This document shows positions 38,201-53,200 of a DNA stretch of 64,000 nucleotides, one piece after another. Each line of letters begins with the position of its first letter. Within the stretch, counting starts at the first letter, position 1. Source of the DNA: Bolinopsis microptera (lineage: Eukaryota > Ctenophora > Tentaculata > Lobata > Bolinopsidae); NCBI RefSeq assembly GCF_026151205.1, contig NC_087073.1:14217837-14281836 (forward strand), written 5' to 3'. The position numbers and the translations under genes are program-made. The notes under the pieces were generated by a model. It did no database searches and was not told the origin of the DNA. It saw only the letters and a program-made list of their open reading frames with translations.

Positions 38201-41200
38201 CTCCCCTTATTTGTAATTGTATCAGTTGCCTTGTCAAGGACCCCTCTAACAGTTCACCCCTCAGTTACACCGTACTGTCTGAAGGACGAGTTCACCTGTC
38301 CGACCGGGTCTTGTCTTAACAAGGATCAGGTCTGTGACTTTACCAAACAGTGCGGAAATGGAGAAGACGAGGCCCAATGCGGTGAGTGTTGATGAAATGG
38401 GGCCCATAAAAGTTCTATTTGGTGTTTCAATGTCTGCAGCTCTTTTGATAGTATCACCATTATGATAAGTGTTATCATACCATAATAACAATAAACTTTG
38501 TAAATCCTTTAATTATGAAATCTCGTCTACAGGAGCGGGTAGTTTTGACGATGATATGAACGGTTGGCTGCCTGACATGGAGTCAGCAGTAGGAATCTGG
38601 GACCGAACAACTGGTCAGGACGGCTTCACTGACCACACCACCGGAAAAGGAGGTTCCTACATAGAGGTGGAGACAATCAAGCTGAAGCGGCGCGACTTCG
38701 CCTCCCTTGTCTCTCCTAACTTCGCCTCCTCCGACAATGGCTGCAAGATGTCCCTGTACTATGCTATCTGGGGCACGAATACTGTGGGTAACATCACCCT
38801 CCATCTGAAGACAACTAATGGGGACATCTTGCTGTGGAATGTTGCTGGGAACGGAAACTCGGTTAGTTTGACTTTGAGAACACTGCAGAGACACATTTAT
38901 ACAGTTTCTGGTCCACTTCGTAAAATACAATTATAAGGTGAAAGAATAAATAGATTTTATCGCTTATATAGTGCTTTGCCAGATCATAATTGTTCTATTT
39001 ATAGAAGAAGCAGTGGACAAAGGCAGAGATCCTTATCGGAGCAAGAGTTAACTTCAGGTTGGAGCTACGAGGAGAGTCTGGAGGGCCAGTCCTTGGCTTC
39101 CTTGCTGTTGATGACATATCTTACGTTGGCTGTGACCACGGTATAGCTTTCAATGATTTACATTCTTTTTCTGTTCTAGATACATAAATTGGTTTTATAA
39201 TATTGAAATTGAATGTGTATATTGTGTGGTATCTAATATAATTGATCCTCTGACACGATCCTGAGTCCTGACTGTAACCATGCCTAGGACCACCACAGCA
39301 AGCTGTTATAACGGTTAACCCAATGCCGAAGACAGTTTTACTTGGAGATGATGTCACTTTTGCTTGCAAAGCCACTGGTGTGCCAACACCTAACATCATT
39401 TGGCAAAAAGACGGGGTTGACATCGCCATTGGTGGACAGTAAGTTTTTTATGGGGGGTCATTACTCTCGGACAGCAAGTTTTAATTTATTTCAATTCAGC
39501 TGAACTTCGATTAAGAATTATCCACTTGATAATGTACAAATCTCAAGCGAGATGGCTGATGAGAAAGTTTCACTTCGAACTTTTCAGTTACTCACTATCA
39601 CATGATTTCGTTCTGACTGTCACCAACGTGGAGAAGGATACTGCTGGTAACTACAGATGCCTCGCTAAAAACCCTCAGAGTGTTGCTAAGTCTAAGATCG
39701 CCAAACTCACTGTCAATAGTAAGTGTCAATATTCGCTGCAGGGTCACTTTGACTTCATTTTTAAACGGCGGATTAATTATGATAGTCGATTTACAGATCA
39801 ATTTTGATTTGAAGCACGAGTGGGATTTAAAATAAAATTTGCTGTTTTTCATTTTATGTTATGTATTTAATTTTATGATTTCTTCCTCTTAACCTGACCT
39901 TGTTACCCAACTCCTCCTCCTATAGATCCCCCGGGAAGCTGCGACTTCGAGGACGGACTGTGCGACCTCAGAGACGTTGAGAGGGATGATGACTTCAACT
40001 GGATCCGACAGAAGGGTCACACTCCATCCATTCACACCGGACCCGTCGCTGATCATACCCTCAAAACTCAAGAAGGTGAGATTTGTGTGTTTAAACAAGA
40101 TTGAGCAAATGAAACATCTTTTGAAGAAATTTTTGTAAAACACTTACATAACAATCGGAAAATTTTAAGATAATGATACAAAGAATATAAAATCAAATTT
40201 AACAAATCGGTAAATATCAGACAATCAATAAAATAGGACCATTTTAAAAGAAAGAAAAAGCAATCACATCTAACAAGTAATAAGTAATTATCGATTCTTG
40301 TATTCAGTAAACACGGCGTCTTCAGCCTTCATCGCACAGATTTTCCTCTAAACAATCTGCTTACCTTACTCGGGATTATTACGACGGGTTTATTAACGAC
40401 CGGTTAAAATATGGTTCGGGAAAAATATGGCGAAATTGCTCAAAACCCACCACATTTCCCCGGTCGCCATTTTACCGGTGTCCAACCTTTCAATTTTAGA
40501 TTCAAAAATTTTGTCTCAGGTGTAAATTTCCTTATTAGAGATAAGCAAGTTTAGAAATTTTCGCATTGCTAAAACTTGTGAAACAAGTCGAATTATCAAT
40601 AATTGTTGAAAGTAGACAGAAATAATGACTTGTGGTTAATCAAACTAGATGGAAATAATTTTTAACATTAGAAGCGTGACTGATGAAACTGATTCATGAT
40701 ATTGACAGTTTTAATTAATTCAAGTTTTAATTTAACTGTTACTTTAACTTTGAGTCCTATTTCATTATGTAGAGATAGTCAATACCTAAGAAATTAAAAA
40801 TTGGCCTATTTAAATCAACTTTGACAATAAGGATATATGACAAGAATTGGGCAAAAAGGTGAATTTTTTGCAATTTTAGCCAAATGAAGTCGAAAAACCT
40901 ACAACAAGTGTCCCAATAGTCTTCTTTAGTGAGTATAAGACAACGATTAAAATATGAGCACCCATACCCCTTGGGAACCCTAAAAGCTGAGACGGCGGGT
41001 TTATTAACGACCGGTGAAAATGTGGTTCGGGAAAAATATGGCGAAATTACCCTAAACCCGCCACTTTATCCCGGTCATAATAATCCAGAGTAAGGTATTC
41101 AAAAACTTGACTTACTATTTATCACAGTCTTAGTTGAAAATTTACACGCGATCCTTCCAAGTGGGCATCGAGTAAAAATACTTTACTATTGTCTCACTTT

Positions 41201-44200
41201 ACTTGATTTTAATTAAACTATAGATTCCTCTATGTTTACCATTGTCTCCCTTTACTTGATTTGAATTATACTAAAGGTTCCTCTATGTTTAATTGTAGTA
41301 ATATCCGAGTAATAGGATCTATTGACACACGCTCTTCACTCTTTAGTTCTTCAATACGTAACACTCTGCGAATTATAACTTGTTAAATCATCTATTAACA
41401 ACCTTTTTGAATCTGTTAGATTTCAGTATCAAGAGTGGGGGTTCCAAGTTCCACTTTTAGATTTTTATTTTGGAGATGAATAAAGATGAGGCTGGAACCC
41501 CGAACCCCGCCATAATTATAAAAACCTGAGTGCTGCTTCAGAAATAGGTAAGTTGGAATGTTGATATCAGTCTTACCTATCTTCGTGGAACTTCTTTCTT
41601 TGTCTGCTGATCGTCGTCTACCAAGAGTCGCTGTCTCCATTCTCAGGAAGAGCCATATTCTGATTGTCCAGATCCTCATAATAGTGGTCATCTTCTGGAA
41701 CAACCGTGTTGTCTATGTAAAATCCGTCCGGGGCCTTTGATGCCACTTGTGCCTTTGAAGCCAGGTTGCCCTCTAAGTCCTGTTGAAATTGAGACTTCCG
41801 GGGGGATTTTCTTTTACGAGTTTTCGCTGTCTTTTCTTCGTTACTTCCCTGGGAGGTCTTTCTTTTCTTGGTGGTAAAGGTGGTGCTCTCTTCTCACAGG
41901 CGGTTCCCTTAAAGTAGTATTCCTGATTACCGTCTTCATATGCCAGACTGTCGGAGATGCAATTCTTTTCTACCTTTCTTGTCTTCATGTCTACCATCTC
42001 TTGGTTATTCGTTGTAGCACAGTCCGTTTCAGCATTTGTAACTTCAGGACAAGGCTCCTGAGTCTTCTTTACGTCATCTTCTTTGTCACCTTCTTCTGCA
42101 CCAGGTCCCTTCTTTTACTCATCCTTCTTTTGTATACTTGTTTCAGTCTTGGGAGGAGTAGGATAAGGCCTGCTGTGAATAACGCAGCTGCTATGCTTGC
42201 CCCAACTACTAATGGAACGTTACTCGTGCTGCTAATTTTAAGACATTCCTGTATCTTTACAGATCCAGTCGGACTGGATTCGCCGTTAGGACAGGATACG
42301 CAGTCTCCTCCAATCCCGTAGAATCCCTCCTGACAGTCACTCTCTGCAGCGAAGCAATCCGGTGTTCCTTCAAGACTTGTTTCCCCGATCGAACAGACTT
42401 CACAATCTTTGCCCACGCCCCTTTCCCCAACTACACAGCCATATCCCACCCTGGTGATGCTCGTAGTGCCCAGAACTTTAGTCCCATCTTTCACGGTGCA
42501 GGACACTTGGTCTTCATTTTGAAGAGTCAACTTTAGGTTGACAGACGGAGGGTTGGTAGCTCGGTGTCCATTTGCATCTATTATGATTTGTGTGTCGTTA
42601 ACATCATCGCACTGTAGGGTTACTTGATCAAGAGGCCATCCTGTGACTATCCACTCAAATGTTGTGCCTTCTTTTACCTTTCGAATGTAAAAGTTTTCCG
42701 AAGGAGATTCTTCAAGTTTTACCTCCCACGAATATCTGAGTTCGTGGGTCTTTTTCACTGAGCCTCCGAAATTCTTATTGTAGATAGAACATGTCCACTC
42801 ACCAATATCATCTACTGTGAAACTCCTGATATCTATATCTGAGGTGATCTTATGATCCCGCTCATCAGATACATAGGAGTGTGAGCTAGGTTTTATCTCT
42901 CCGTCTTTTATCCAGCTGGCAGCAAGGAATGGAGCTCCAGTAGCTGAGCAAGTGAGAGTGTAGGGTTCACCTAACTTAGCTTCTTTTACTGTAGAGAGTT
43001 CGTCTTCGCACAGTCTAGGGGTGTCATCTGGGCAGATAGAGATGTACTTGTAGACCGCAGCATTTTTAGAACTGCGTAACGTTATCGACGTGACATCACG
43101 AACTCGCGCATTATTGCTTTGAAATGTTTTCCAAGTGTCCTCAGAACCGTAATTGTAGTCGAATGAATTCTTCGATCTAGAATCACCTACTATAATCACG
43201 TAATTGTTTGGGTTTTGATCTGTTATTTGGAAATAGTCACTTGTTTCGGAGATCTCAAGATCTTTGCGTCCGTAATAAATCCCTGAGTAACGTCCCCGCA
43301 CTTCCATGTCTGAATCACTGAAGGCAAGCCTAAGTGGATAATCCTTACCAGTACTAAAGTCTAAGACATAGTCCATGCGATCACCCTGTCTAACAAATTC
43401 AGCAGTCACAATGCCAGGGCCTAATGTTCCAGACTCCACGTCAGCTCTGAAGTGCAGATCATTATAATCCGCCCAGTGCGAATTGTTGTACACGAATGTG
43501 CAGATGTTAGGGCAAGTCTCCTTTGAGAGCCCCGAGGTAACTAGTACGAGGAGCAACACGAGAAACATCGGCAGTCAGAAAGTGCTTGCTCTGTGCGAGT
43601 AGCTGCTCCTTTATCACACAGCTACAAATGTGCACGATATGTGGTCCTTGCCATGAAACTCAGAACCTGGATACTCCACATTCGTTCATTCTGATCATGT
43701 GATATGGAGGGTGGATTTCTACTTTAGCTTTGTATTGCATTTCGCATTCCACCGCCTTCTGTCCTTTATTGTAGCTACTTAAGGTTAACATTAACCTAGT
43801 TTATCTATTACTCTCATTATTGTAAATGCAGTAACCTCTCCGAAATTCAAAACCCAGAATATCGATGATCATGATATTGAGCATACTCGATTCATTCTAA
43901 TATAGCCAATTATTGCACAGGAATTAGGAAACAGTCACGACTAGCACTGGCAGGCCGGAAGCCAAATTGCTAACTCAAAAACAACGTTCAGCCTTCAAAT
44001 AAATAAATGATAGAGCAAATAAATTGCGCGCCTCGCACAAATTAAAAGCCTTATAAAGGCTATATTCCATACTAACTAATCAGAAACTTATTAACATCTC
44101 AAAATGCTGTTTTGCAAGTTCTCAAATAGTCTCCACTAACCCATCTCCCACTCAGGTCACTACATGTACATAGAGTCGTCAGCCCCCCGGTCCCAGGGCG

Positions 44201-47200
44201 AGATAGCAATCCTGCAAACCAGCTGGATGGTGCTGAACGAGGACAAGTGTAACATCAGCTTCTGGTACCACATGGTCGGGGACCACGTGGGCAATCTCGA
44301 GGTACGATCTGTTCGTTTAACACTACTCCCCCTCCTTTCTGTCCGTCCTCCCTCCCCCGCCTCCTAGCCCCTCCTCCTCCAGTACTCCTCCTTACATCTC
44401 CCTCTCCCCCGCCTCCTAGCCCCTCCTCCCCCTCCTCCCCTTATACATATCCTCCCCTTATATCACCTCCCTTTACAATTTACATCTCCTCCTCCCTCCT
44501 TCAAGCATGAAGAAACATATCTTAATTTATATATAAGAATGTAATTGAATGGTGAGTAGGGGTTCCACCATCTAACGGGTTACCTTTATGTTTAAGTACA
44601 GTATTATTTTACAGCTGACCAAGCGAACGTACGTGTACGACAACATAAGAAAAGAATCGCTATGGAAACTGTCAGGTAGTCAGGGTGATGTGTGGATCCA
44701 GGCGAATAAACACGTGGGAGCCTCTCCCATAGTGCAGTTCCAGTTTATTGGAGAAATTGGCCAGGGCTATCAAGGAGACATTGCTATCGACGATATGGTG
44801 TTCCTCAACTGTCAAGGTATCGATATTGCAGATTACAATCTTGGTTACGATTTATGTACAACCTATAAATGTTTAGGGAATAGTCTATCAATATTCAATA
44901 AATATATAATAATCTGGTTTTCGTACAGGTTTTTTCACAATAAATCCTCCCCCTCATAAATGTTTTCTCTATTCAGCGGAAAAGTTGTGTCGCACGGACC
45001 AGTTCTCATGTGCAGTGCCCCAGTGCACCTACTACACCCACGTGTGCGACTTTAGGGACGACTGTATGGACGGCAGTGACGAGCATATCTGTGGCGAGTG
45101 TGACTTTGAGGTGAGTTTGATAGGATAAGTGTTTTAAACAGATTTCTTTAGAGGATGATAATGGCTAAACAGACTGGCTAGGAACTACATTCTGAGTCCA
45201 AAGTAGAACAGTTTTGGTTTGATCGCAACTAAAAATTCCTAAATCCCAACAGGATTCAATCTGTGGTTGGGTACAGGATAAGAAGGATAACTTTGAGTGG
45301 ACGAGGTGGCGAGGAATTACACCCAGTATGTTCACTGGTCCTGATCACGATCATACAACGGGAGACTCTACTGGTAAAACACGACAGCTTATCAGTTTCA
45401 CTTGTCTTCTTAGGCAGTAACATCGGATAGGCACAATTTAAATATGCAAATATTAAGATTTGGAATACAGTTTAGACACTGTTTCTTGCGGACTTAACCT
45501 CAAACCACCCACAGGACACTACTTCTACATAGAATCATCTGATCCAAGAGTAGAAGGTGACGTGGCTAACATCTACTCCAACACTTACCGTCACTCTTCG
45601 CACACCTGCAAACTACAGCTCTGGTATAGCATGAACGGCGCTAACATGGGCAGCCTCGATGTTTACCTCGTCACTGATGCTTCTGATGATACAAAGAGAG
45701 TGGAAAACTTGAAGTGGCACAAAAATGGAGATGCTGTAAGTAGCAGAAGTTTAAAAATTCCTTTCTCTGTGATAAGGATCTTCTGATTGTCATTATTATT
45801 ATCAAAATCCGCGCTAAGAAACGTTCATCACTAATCATGCGAACAATTATTTGTATCATCTCCTTACAGCTTTAAATATTAAAGCTGGCCAATATTTGTG
45901 TTTTTATTACTATGAATCCAGGGAACTGACTGGCAACAAGCCACTGTGGATATCGGAGAGCACAAAGACTTCCAGATCAAAATCAGCGCTACTGTTGGAA
46001 AAGATCACCAGTCGGATATTGCTATTGATGACATCCACTTTGCTAACTGCACTGTTGGTAGGTCCCTTTCACGCACATCTACTCATTAAACAAAACGGTT
46101 GATTTATTAAACTCGTTCGTCCCCCGTACTTAAAGTACTACTTTTAACCCCTTCAAAACGTTCTCTACTCACAGTTTACAACTACACGAACCCTGGAGAA
46201 TGCTCATTCGAAGACGGACTGTGTGGGTACCACAACAGTCCTGAGGACGACCACTTTGAGTGGGACCGACAGAACGGTACAACTGCCAGCATATCTACCG
46301 GCCCAGCTAACGACCACACTCTTAACAACAACTTAGGATATTACATGTTCATCGAGGCTTCCATTCCAAGAGTCCAAGGTAAAATTCTATTTTATATTTA
46401 CTCTAATAGAAAAAGCCTGCGGGAATACCTGATCGTTTCTTAGACTGTTAACCTCCGCCCATTAGAAAGCTCGACAGTAACTAATGTTCCACAATGTAAA
46501 TAACTGAAATATCTGTGTCAGGTGACACGGCGATATTCTCATCTCCATGGCTGATAACAAAAGACTGGTACGACTACAACTGTAACCTGACCTTCTGGTA
46601 CCACATGAAGGGGGCCCACATAGGACAGCTGGATGTAAAGGAGACCAGTACTGGGTACTGGAACCAGGGTGACCGGGTCATCTGGACTCGCAACAGCAGC
46701 GTGGTGAGTGTCCTCCGAGTCTGGGTTTTAGCAATGGTGTTATTACTGCCTCTTTAACTTGATTCCGCACAACAATATCCGAAACACTTTCTCTGACCCC
46801 TTCATCTTAGGATAACACGTGGTCGTTTGCTACAGCCACCATCTGGGACATCTACACTCCTGGTAAATTCCACTTTGTGGGTGTCCGCGGTGACAATTAC
46901 CAGGGAGACATTGCTATTGACGACATTGCTTTTAACGAGTGTCCTAGTGTGGAGGCCCTGTGTACGGAGGAGGAGTTTGGGTGTGACAAGACACCTCAGT
47001 GTGTCCACTCTGAACAGGTCAGTACTGAATCTGGCTTATACAAAAAGAAAATGAATCCTTCGCATGCTTTGATAACCCTTTTCCCTTTCACAAATTTTGG
47101 CACCTCATAGAAGAATCAGAGAATGATAACAATAAAAACGTTACCCTCTCTTCAGAAATGTGATTTCATGGTGGACTGTTCTGACTCCTCTGATGAGAGC

Positions 47201-50200
47201 TACTGTGGTAGTTGCACGTTTGAGGGTAGTCTCTGTGGACTCTGGAACTCTCCTGATGATCATTTCGATTGGACCAGATACAGAGGCCAGACACCGTCTG
47301 TTAACACTGGACCCGGCACTGACCACACTTACGGAAACTCTACTGGTCAGTTTTATTGGGTGTTATTATCTAGTTGGGATCTTTGTTGTCTAATCGAGTC
47401 TAAATTTGTTTCTGATCATTAAGTTGTGCTTTTTGTTAGTTTCCTTTTTGTTAGTTAATGAATGTAAAACGGAAGCGTGTTTGCAACTAAATATTCCCCT
47501 AACTAAATATTCCCCTCAGGACACTACATGTATATCGAGGTGACAGGACAAGCTCTGGGTGACATGGCTGTCCTCAACACCCCTGTCTTCAGGAAATCAT
47601 CACGTGATTGCTCCTTCGAGTTCTGGTACCACATGAGAGGTAAGGTGTTGATGGAAGGCTGTTTTCAACTTTCGACTTTTCCTTGCACTCGATATTTGTT
47701 GCGTAAAAAGTGACATCCAAGGATTTACGAATCTAAATTATATTTATTTTACTATCACAGATTTAGCCGGCCAACTTGTACAGAAACCACTAATCACAAT
47801 CTCTATCACTTAACTGAAGATTTTCTGCTAAATTATGTTTCTTTCAGGGACCGCTATCGGCCAGTTGGAACTAAACATGACCTCTACATTCAATGGCACG
47901 AACACAACGCAACTCCTCATGCTCGACAAAGCAACTCCTGATACTTGGCAAAAAGCATCTGTGAGTTTCAATTCCTGTTTTAACTTGCTAATGTTCGGGC
48001 TTTAAGTTAATAATAAACATCCGAATCAGTACTTTCTTTTTTAACAACAATAAACTGAATATTGACGTTGATTAACCTCAGGTGAAAGTTGGCTACCAAG
48101 AGCAGTTCTGGCTCAGTTTTGTTGGAATTGTTGGAAACAACTTCCAGGGAGATATCGCTTTAGATGATCTCAAGTTCCTTAACTGCAGAGTCGGTAAGTA
48201 CTTAATCTCAAGCTATTTTAATTGTTTAGGTAAGTTCTATTGGGAATTAGAAAAAAATGAAAGTAGCTAATTTTCACTTAATAACTAAGTTTAAGAGCGA
48301 AGTAATGAACCTAATCCGTCCAGATATTGGCGACGATCCAGCCTCCTGTGACTTTGAGACAAGCAAGTGCGGCTATGTGGACTCTACTGACAACACCAGT
48401 TTCACCTGGACTCGGCACCAAGGACCAACTTACTCCTTCAACACTGGACCAAGTGTGGACCACACCACTGGAACTGACAAGGGTTCGTCACCTCCCCATC
48501 CTCTACTTTTTACCATGATATATTTAACAGGATCGCTAGAGAGGAATCTCCTTAATTCTGTTTGAAACTAAGAGCTGTGCCTACATAAATCCCGCAAGAG
48601 CAGTTAAGAGCCACGGGTCAACTTAACATCCCTCCCTGCAGGGTACTACATGTACATAGAGACCTCTGACCCCCGAGTGGAGGGCGACAAAGCAGAGCTG
48701 ATGAGCACGTGGTTTAACGTGACGGGAGCGGATTGTACTGTGAGGTTCTATACTCACATGACCGGGCAGGGAATTGGGGAACTGAATGTCTACACTACAA
48801 CTGAGGACGGAACTAAGACTAAACAACTCGGTCTTACTGACCGTGAGTTTATACTGGATTGAAACTAGTTGTTATTTTAGAGCAACATGTTATTTTTGGT
48901 AAATGAGTGTGGATCAGAAAAAGCTTGGTAGCAACTATTTACTATTATGTGACATTTATTTAATTAAAATCTATTGAATCACAAATCTTACTGAGTTGTT
49001 CCTCAGCCACAAGCACGGACACATGGAAAGCCCAGACAGTGAAACTAGGCGCTATATCCGGCAAGTTCAGACTTTCCTTCGAGGGAGTCAGGGGAGCAAG
49101 TTACGACGGAGATGTGGCTATAGATGATATACACTTTGAGAAGTGTGGGTCTGTCACTCCGTACTGCTCCTCCGATCAGTTCACCTGCAACACACCTGAG
49201 TGTATCCCTCTTAAATACCAGTGTAACTTCTACGACGATTGCAAAGATAAATCTGATGAGGTATAGTGAAGAAATTATTAATCACAAAACAAAAACCAAG
49301 ATTTATAGCAATTCGAGCGCAGATTATTTATCGAATCCTCTTACTTATCTCTTAATTAATAAAACTACATTTAACCTCCCCTCGCCCAGTTAACGAACTC
49401 TTATCCGTCAGTTACTGTGTGGAACGTGTGACTTTGAGTCAGGTATCTGTGGCTGGAGAGAGGACGAGGCTGCTCACTTCGAGTGGGTCCGACACCAGGG
49501 CTCTACTCTTTCTTGGGAAACTGGACCCATCTCCGATCATACCACCGGCAACGCTGGCGGTTAGGAAACAGTTTCTTCTTTAACATTTTGTTATGTTCTA
49601 AACGAATTAAATAGGCTCCTAGAAATCTGAATTTCCTAATTGTTTGCAAATAAACTTACCGTCACAATTTGCAGGACACTACATCTACGTAGAAGCGTCA
49701 ACACAAGGAAAAGGAGACCACGCTCGACTCATGTCCCCAGAGTTCCCCAGTTCAGGACCCCAGTGCCAGATGCAGTTCTGGTATCACATGTACGGTGCAG
49801 ATGTTGGAACTTTCAGGGTCCTCCTCAACAACAAGACTCTGGTGAGCTCATTTATCTGTCGATTCTGACAGTATGAACTTTCTCATGTACCATGGTGTTA
49901 ATCATAGCCATTTTTCTATTCACTGTTACTAACACGCAATCATTCCAGCTGTGGAACCTTACTGGCGATCAAGGAAACCAGTGGACACTAGGAAAAGTAG
50001 ATGTTGGTCTTCAAGGAGACTTCTTCCTCGTTATGGAAGCGGAAATGAAGGAAGGATTCCAGGGTGACATTGCTATAGATGATATCTCTTTCGTGAACTG
50101 TGACATCGGTAAGAAAACGATCATTTGAATTGACATACTCACTTTAATGCTGTAAAGTAAAACTAAAGGGCGGTTCTTCTCCCCGTGAAATCTTTCAAAT

Positions 50201-53200
50201 AAATTATAAACCAATCTCAGGGGCGGACGGAGAATACAACGGACCGTCTGACATAACATTCGAGGACATGTACAGAGTGTTCTCACATCTGTCCCAGTAC
50301 GAGCACCAAGATGACACCTACTGGGTGATAGGACAAGGGAAGTGGGACTGGTACAGCAACAAACCTCAAGCTGATCACACTTACAAGAACACATCAGGTA
50401 AGCTGATCACACTTGTGGAAACATGTTAGGTCGGGACCGGTTAAGTAGGTTTTGAAATAAGGGAATTTTAAGGGATCGTGAGAACTGTCAGCCGATGTAG
50501 TTAGAGCGTCTCACTGACTGTTGACTATTTGAAAATATTTTGATCGGTTTAATTCTTGAAGTCTAACACAAAACTCCTTACAGGACACTTCTACGAAGTT
50601 CTGCACACACCACTACCTAACGATTACTACCACGAACCTGAACCAAGTACTCTATACCTACCCTGGATGAAGACACTCAGCAGACACTGCTCCATGAGAT
50701 TCTACTACTTCTTAAACGGCTGGAACTCTGGCGACCTCGAGTAAGTAGCCCTTGGCAGCCCTCCCTTGTTTCAGTTAGATATTTTTGTAATTGTCCTTGA
50801 TTCTGGTTTAACAGCATGTATATTGTATAATGTATATGAAAATATCGTAAACTACACCAATCACCCTCGCAGGATCGGTACCCTAGACAGTCTAAGCGCG
50901 GATGCTGTGTACACGATGAAGATCAGTGGAGCACAGGGCAGTTCGTGGCAAGAAGGCGAGATCCACATCGGGGAACGAGGACTGTTCAGACCAGTTTTCA
51001 TGGCGACCACTGGTACCGGATCCTCTGCTTACAGCAGTATTGCTGTCGATGATATCTCCTTCCTAACCTGTCCGGGTATGTAGTCAGTGAACACTGCTAT
51101 CTTTTTATCTGTAAGGTTAGGTGGTGTATTGGGATACCAAACTACTGTTTTTGAGATATGTGTCCACAACCATACCTCCTCCTGATATCTCCACTATATT
51201 TCTTTTCTCTGAGACTTGTATCCTGACCACCCTCCCTCAGTTGAGCTGCTGTGCAGTGAGCGAGAGGCAGACTGGAACTGTGGGGTCCCCCAGTGTATCA
51301 ACAGGAAGCGAGTCTGTGACTTCAGACAGGATTGTACTGATCAGTCTGACGAGGCTAACTGTGGAGACTGTGACTTCCAGCATGGCATATGCGGGTAAGT
51401 GTTCACTTGAATATTGCCTTCAATCTGCATCTGTGGTAGGGCCATAAACTTCTTGCGGATAAGCAAAAGGGACCTTTGCTTTTTACTCTTGCTCTCTTAT
51501 GAACAGCTTGACTGTTTTTCAGGTGGTCGAATGAGCCAGATTCTGACAAGGATGATTTTGATTGGACACGACATGCTGGATCAACATACTCAACCGGAAC
51601 TGGACCTTCTGCTGATCATACTTACGGCAATAGCTCAGGTAAATATTCTGAACCTACATTTGCGAAATTTCAACTATCTAATTACTCCAGTAGCAGGCAG
51701 GGGTTGAGTGTGCACTTCGCTGCATAGAGTTTTTTGCTACTGAATCGGGTTAAATAGGTCATTGGTAACTCAAATCACCGAGGGGCAAATTTTGTATCGC
51801 TAGTCCCAGTCCTACAGGGCGAAATTTCTAAATTGCCCTCAGTCGCAAATTTGGGATTTTTGTATCTCGGCTTCTAAAAGACTTAGAGACTTGAATATTG
51901 GCTTAAAATAACCGCAATAGCCTTATTTATATACAAGTTATGAAGCAATATAAGGTCTCAAGTGCATGGTTTTAAAGATATTCACGAAAAACTGTTTTTT
52001 GGCTCATCGCAGCCTGAATTACCGGATTATTTTTGTATCTCGAACTATAAATGTCGTAGAAACTTCTGTGATACTGCAAAATATTCGCAATGAGCACATT
52101 TATATAAGACTTATGAATCATTATATGCTCTAAAATGCTTATTTGTAGAGATATTAGCAAAAATCGGTAATTTTTGCTACACCAATACAAATTTGGTAAT
52201 TCGTTTTGTCTTTTTGTTGCAAATTTTCACGTTGCAATTTTCAAGATGCGGTTTGTGGCTATCGATAGGGCTTTATATGCTATTGTATGGTTTTGATACA
52301 ATCCTTCAGCACCTGACATAGGCAATAGGGGTCACAAACCCTGAAATGTCAGGAACTGGGTGCAGTGGCCGAGATAAATATTTGATAATTACTTGAACTC
52401 TTGACTCACATACATCTTTTGAACGTTGAGTAAAACTTCCGATCCATTTGAAGCTCAGGTGATGTGCCCCAGAACCTCACGCCTGAGTGACAGTGGGCCT
52501 TATCGATCATGAGCCGCAAATCACAATGACTTTGGGCCTCAGATACAAGGGCATTCGTACTCTTGGGTTAAATTGGCTCTTCGTTAGTATCATCAATCAG
52601 GTTTATAACTTCTATAGAAGTTAGATATAGATATATCTATTTCATACCAGATGATATAGATATTATCTGCCTGTTCAGTGTCCACCTGTCTCTTTGAGAT
52701 TCATTATTACTTCAAGTTCAGTCATTTCGCTTCTGTTCAACTGTAGGTGTAATGAGGGACTTCAGTCCAGCAATATCTCTAGATTTAGCAATATCTGGTT
52801 TCGCTACTTTTAAGGTAAAGGTGTTCAGCAAGCAAGTTTGTAAGTTTTCAGTCCTACTGCCCCAAAATATTGGCCCCCAGAGCACTGGTTATGCTGGAGT
52901 ACAGAACTGGTAATGCACATGGTAATGCTGATTTTTTGCTTAACATAGCTCTTTTTTAAGTTCCTTTTTCAGCAGTCTTCCCTATCATACTGGCCTTGAT
53001 CTCTAAATTTAATCTTGAACCTGGGCTCTACAGGTTATCGAATGTCCATCTCAGCATTTACAACTAACATTGAGTCATAAATTAGAATTATGTGGGGCAC
53101 AGAGTCACTGAGGCCGAGGGACAGGTATCGTTGGGCCCGAAGTTCTGGGACCCAAAGTTGCAGGTGCCAGAGGTCCTGGGGCTGACATGGACAATAATTG

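Noticed and set aside
42058..42137. Frameshift or premature stop truncating the antisense receptor at residue 499
   Set aside because: An 80-bp and a 65-bp GT-AG intron restore one frame with a meaningful signalling tail, which is a better explanation than two separate indels.
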